Below are positions 62,134 through 64,000 of a DNA stretch of 64,000 bases, piece by piece. Each line of letters begins with the position of its first letter. Position 1 is the stretch's first letter. The stretch is from Vulcaniibacterium thermophilum. GTDB taxonomy: Bacteria; Pseudomonadota; Gammaproteobacteria; Xanthomonadales; Xanthomonadaceae. The position numbers and the translations under genes were made by a program. The notes under the pieces were generated by a model, which saw nothing but the letters and a program-made list of their open reading frames with translations, searched no databases and had not been told where the DNA came from. The stretch is from the NCBI RefSeq assembly GCF_007923255.1, contig NZ_VOHJ01000001.1, positions 124,001 to 188,000 of the forward strand, given 5' to 3'.

Positions 62134-64000
62134 GACTGCGCTACGGCCTGCAGGCGCGCTTCCTCACCGGCATGACCGCGGTGCTGGTGCTGACCCTGCT
62201 GCTGCTGGGCCTGCTGTGGCAGCGCCAGACCGCGATGCAGCGCGAGGTCGAGAGCATCAGCCGCGAAGTGCTGGACGCGATGGTGCGGCAGAGCGTGGAG
62301 CGCCGCGGTACCGCGACCGCGAACCAGCTCGCGCGCACGCTCGCCAACCCGCTGTACTACTTCGACCTCGACGCGATCGGCGACCAGACCCGTTCCGCGA
62401 TGCGCCAACCGGGCATCGCCTACGTGCTGGTCTACGACGCCGACGGCAACATCATCCACGACGGTACCGAGGACATCGGCCGCTTCGGCCAGATCATGGC
62501 CGACCCGCTCGCCTCGCGCGTGATGGCCGCGCGCGAGCCGGCGGTGGTCTGGACCGATCGGGTGATGGACGCCTCCGCGCCGATCATGATCGGCAGCCAG
62601 CGCATCGGCGGCGTGCGTCTGGGCCTGGACCTGGCCAGCGCGCGGCGGACGCAGGAGGACGCGCTGCTCGGCCTGCGCACCCGCCTGGACGCGATGGCGC
62701 GGCGCCAGCTCGGCTGGATCGTGGTGCTGGGGCTGGTGCTGTTCGCCGCCGCCGCCGCCGCCCTGCTGCTGGTCCAGCGCTTCGTCGTGCGGCCGATCCG
62801 CGAGCTGGCGAGCGCGGCCGGCGAGATCGAGGCGGGCCGCTACGACACCGACACCCCGGCCAGCGTGCGCCACGACGAGATCGGCGAACTGGTGCGCGGC
62901 TTCCGCCGCATGCGCGACAGCATCGCGCGGCACGATCGCGAGATCCGCCACATCGCCTACACCGACGCGCTCACCGGCCTGCCCAACCGCACCGCGTTCC
63001 GCGACGTGCTCGAAGCGCGCATGGAGGAGGCGCGCAAGGGCGGCGCGGATCTGCAGATCGCGCTGCTGTTCGCCGACGTCGACGACTTCAAGCGCGTCAA
63101 CGACACCCTCGGTCACGACGCCGGCGACGAGGTGCTGCTGCAGTGCGCCAACCGCATCCGCAACGCGGTCGACCGCCACGGCGGCGACCGCGCGATGCTC
63201 GCGCGCTTCGGCGGCGACGAGTTCGTGGTGATGCTCGAGGGCGTGGAGCTGCGGCAGACCGCTGCCCAGCTCGGCGCCGCCCTGGTGCGCGCGCTGGCCG
63301 AGCCGATCGCGGTCGAGGGTCGTCAACTGTTCCTGGGCACGTCGGTCGGCATCACCCTCTACCCGGACGACGCGCGCGACGCCGCGGTGCTGATGAAGAA
63401 CGGCGACATCGCGATGTACCAGGCGAAGATCGCCGGCAAGAACTGCCATCGCTTCTACAACGCCACCATGAACCAGGCGATGGAGCGGCGCGTGTATCTC
63501 GAGCACGACCTGCGCGGTGCCTGGAACCGCGGCGAGCTGAGCCTGGCCTACCAGCCGATCTACCGGCTCTCCGACGGCGCGCTGGTCGGCGCCGAGACCC
63601 TGCTGCGCTGGCTGCATCCGGAGCTGGGGCTGGTGGCGCCGGCGGCGTTCATCGACGTCGCCGAGCAGAGCGGGGTGATCGAGACCCTGGGGCCGCTGGT
63701 GCTGGATGCCGCCTGCCGCGACGCGGCGCGCTGGCAGGCGGTGGCCGGCGAGGCCGGGCCGCTGTTCCTGTCGGTGAACGTCTCGCCGCGTCAGCTCCGC
63801 ACCGGCGATCTGGCGTCGCTCATCGGCCAGTCGCTGGCCGATACCGGGCTGGCGCCGGCGCTGCTGCACATCGAGCTCACCGAGACCGCGGTGCTCGGCG
63901 ACGAGGCGCACGTGAGCCGCCTGCTGGAGCGCATCCGCGAGCTCGGCGTGAAGGTGTGGCTGGACGACTTCGGCACCGGTTTCTCCGGCCTGAGCCATTT
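62130..64000 (+). CDS. membrane HAMP-GGDEF-EAL c-di-GMP protein (3' partial)
   Basis: The gene starts at ATG 62130 in the stop of the binding-protein gene and runs off the window after 623 residues. Residues ~10-29 and ~190-212 are membrane helices framing a periplasmic sensor; a HAMP domain follows (RFVVRPIRELASAAGEIEAG). The GGDEF domain is complete, with RFGGDEFVV (GGDEF at 361-365), so cyclase activity is possible. The EAL domain begins LAYQPIYRLSDGALVGAETL (motif E489-T-L) and includes NVSPRQL, ELTETAVLGD and WLDDFGTGFSGLSH, so key phosphodiesterase residues are present up to the edge. It may make or degrade c-di-GMP under control of the coupled binding protein. Confidence 0.93.
   Translation, partial: MRLRYGLQARFLTGMTAVLVLTLLLLGLLWQRQTAMQREVESISREVLDAMVRQSVERRGTATANQLARTLANPLYYFDLDAIGDQTRSAMRQPGIAYVLVYDADGNIIHDGTEDIGRFGQIMADPLASRVMAAREPAVVWTDRVMDASAPIMIGSQRIGGVRLGLDLASARRTQEDALLGLRTRLDAMARRQLGWIVVLGLVLFAAAAAALLLVQRFVVRPIRELASAAGEIEAGRYDTDTPASVRHDEIGELVRGFRRMRDSIARHDREIRHIAYTDALTGLPNRTAFRDVLEARMEEARKGGADLQIALLFADVDDFKRVNDTLGHDAGDEVLLQCANRIRNAVDRHGGDRAMLARFGGDEFVVMLEGVELRQTAAQLGAALVRALAEPIAVEGRQLFLGTSVGITLYPDDARDAAVLMKNGDIAMYQAKIAGKNCHRFYNATMNQAMERRVYLEHDLRGAWNRGELSLAYQPIYRLSDGALVGAETLLRWLHPELGLVAPAAFIDVAEQSGVIETLGPLVLDAACRDAARWQAVAGEAGPLFLSVNVSPRQLRTGDLASLIGQSLADTGLAPALLHIELTETAVLGDEAHVSRLLERIRELGVKVWLDDFGTGFSGLSH

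Noticed and set aside
62130-64000. Degenerate (non-catalytic) EAL domain because the motif reads ETL rather than EAL
   Set aside because: The catalytic Glu is kept and E-x-L variants such as EVL/ETL are common in active enzymes; downstream DDFGTG is intact to the window edge.

Overview
The window is a very GC-rich chromosomal segment (roughly 70% by eye) of a gammaproteobacterium, most likely Xanthomonadaceae (Lysobacter/Luteimonas/Xanthomonas relatives). The evidence is gene order (pyrH-frr-uppS-cdsA-dxr-rseP-bamA-lpxD-fabZ-lpxA-lpxB-rnhB; rpsB-tsf; map-glnD-dapD-arsC-like-dapE; queA-tgt-yajC-secD-secF), a XVIPCD-type effector domain known from Xanthomonadales type IV secretion, a CRP/Clp-type operator and several families of short palindromic repeats. 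Most of the window is essential housekeeping DNA, with accessory islands between the blocks.

Layout. 0-2.3 kb: the end of a membrane winged-helix/TPR regulator with a translationally coupled 82-residue protein of unknown function. 2.3-16 kb (minus strand): the envelope/lipid A operon (pyrH, an inserted cation-efflux gene, frr, uppS, cdsA, dxr, rseP, bamA, lpxD, fabZ, lpxA, a repeat block, lpxB, rnhB). 16.3-25 kb (plus): an accessory island with an ECF sigma factor, FecR-like anti-sigma, TonB-dependent receptor, subtilisin-type autotransporter and AIM24-family protein. 25.1-25.7 kb: five tandem ~121-bp palindromic repeats. 25.7-27.6 kb (minus): tsf and rpsB. 27.9-32.5 kb (minus): a compact five-gene locus resembling a divergent chaperone-usher pilus, behind a sigma70 promoter with a CRP/Clp site. 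32.8-39 kb (plus): map-glnD-dapD, an ArsC/Spx-like gene and dapE. 39-42.5 kb (minus): mutY, an AsmA-like protein and ftsY. 42.6-48.3 kb (plus): rsmD, coaD, a lipoprotein, ferredoxin, ggt, a metallo-beta-lactamase-fold hydrolase and a TMEM43-like protein. 48.3-50.5 kb (minus): a putative antibacterial T4SS effector with HEXXH motif and its lipoprotein immunity candidate. 50.7-53.0 kb: a class III aminotransferase, a small protein and a divergent Lrp/AsnC regulator. 53.5-59.3 kb (plus): queA-tgt and yajC-secD-secF. 59.4-64 kb: suhB, trmJ, then a PhnD-like binding protein coupled to a GGDEF/EAL protein that runs off the end.

The strongest candidates for new biology are the usher-like pilus locus (27.9-32.7 kb), the XVIPCD metallopeptidase-like effector/immunity pair (48.3-50.5 kb) and the ECF-sigma/TonB receptor/autotransporter-protease island (16.3-24.2 kb), where an 11-base motif occurs upstream of both the sigma gene and the protease gene. 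No rRNA, tRNA, CRISPR array, transposase or phage gene was seen. All assignments come from reading sequence and motifs; no database search was run.
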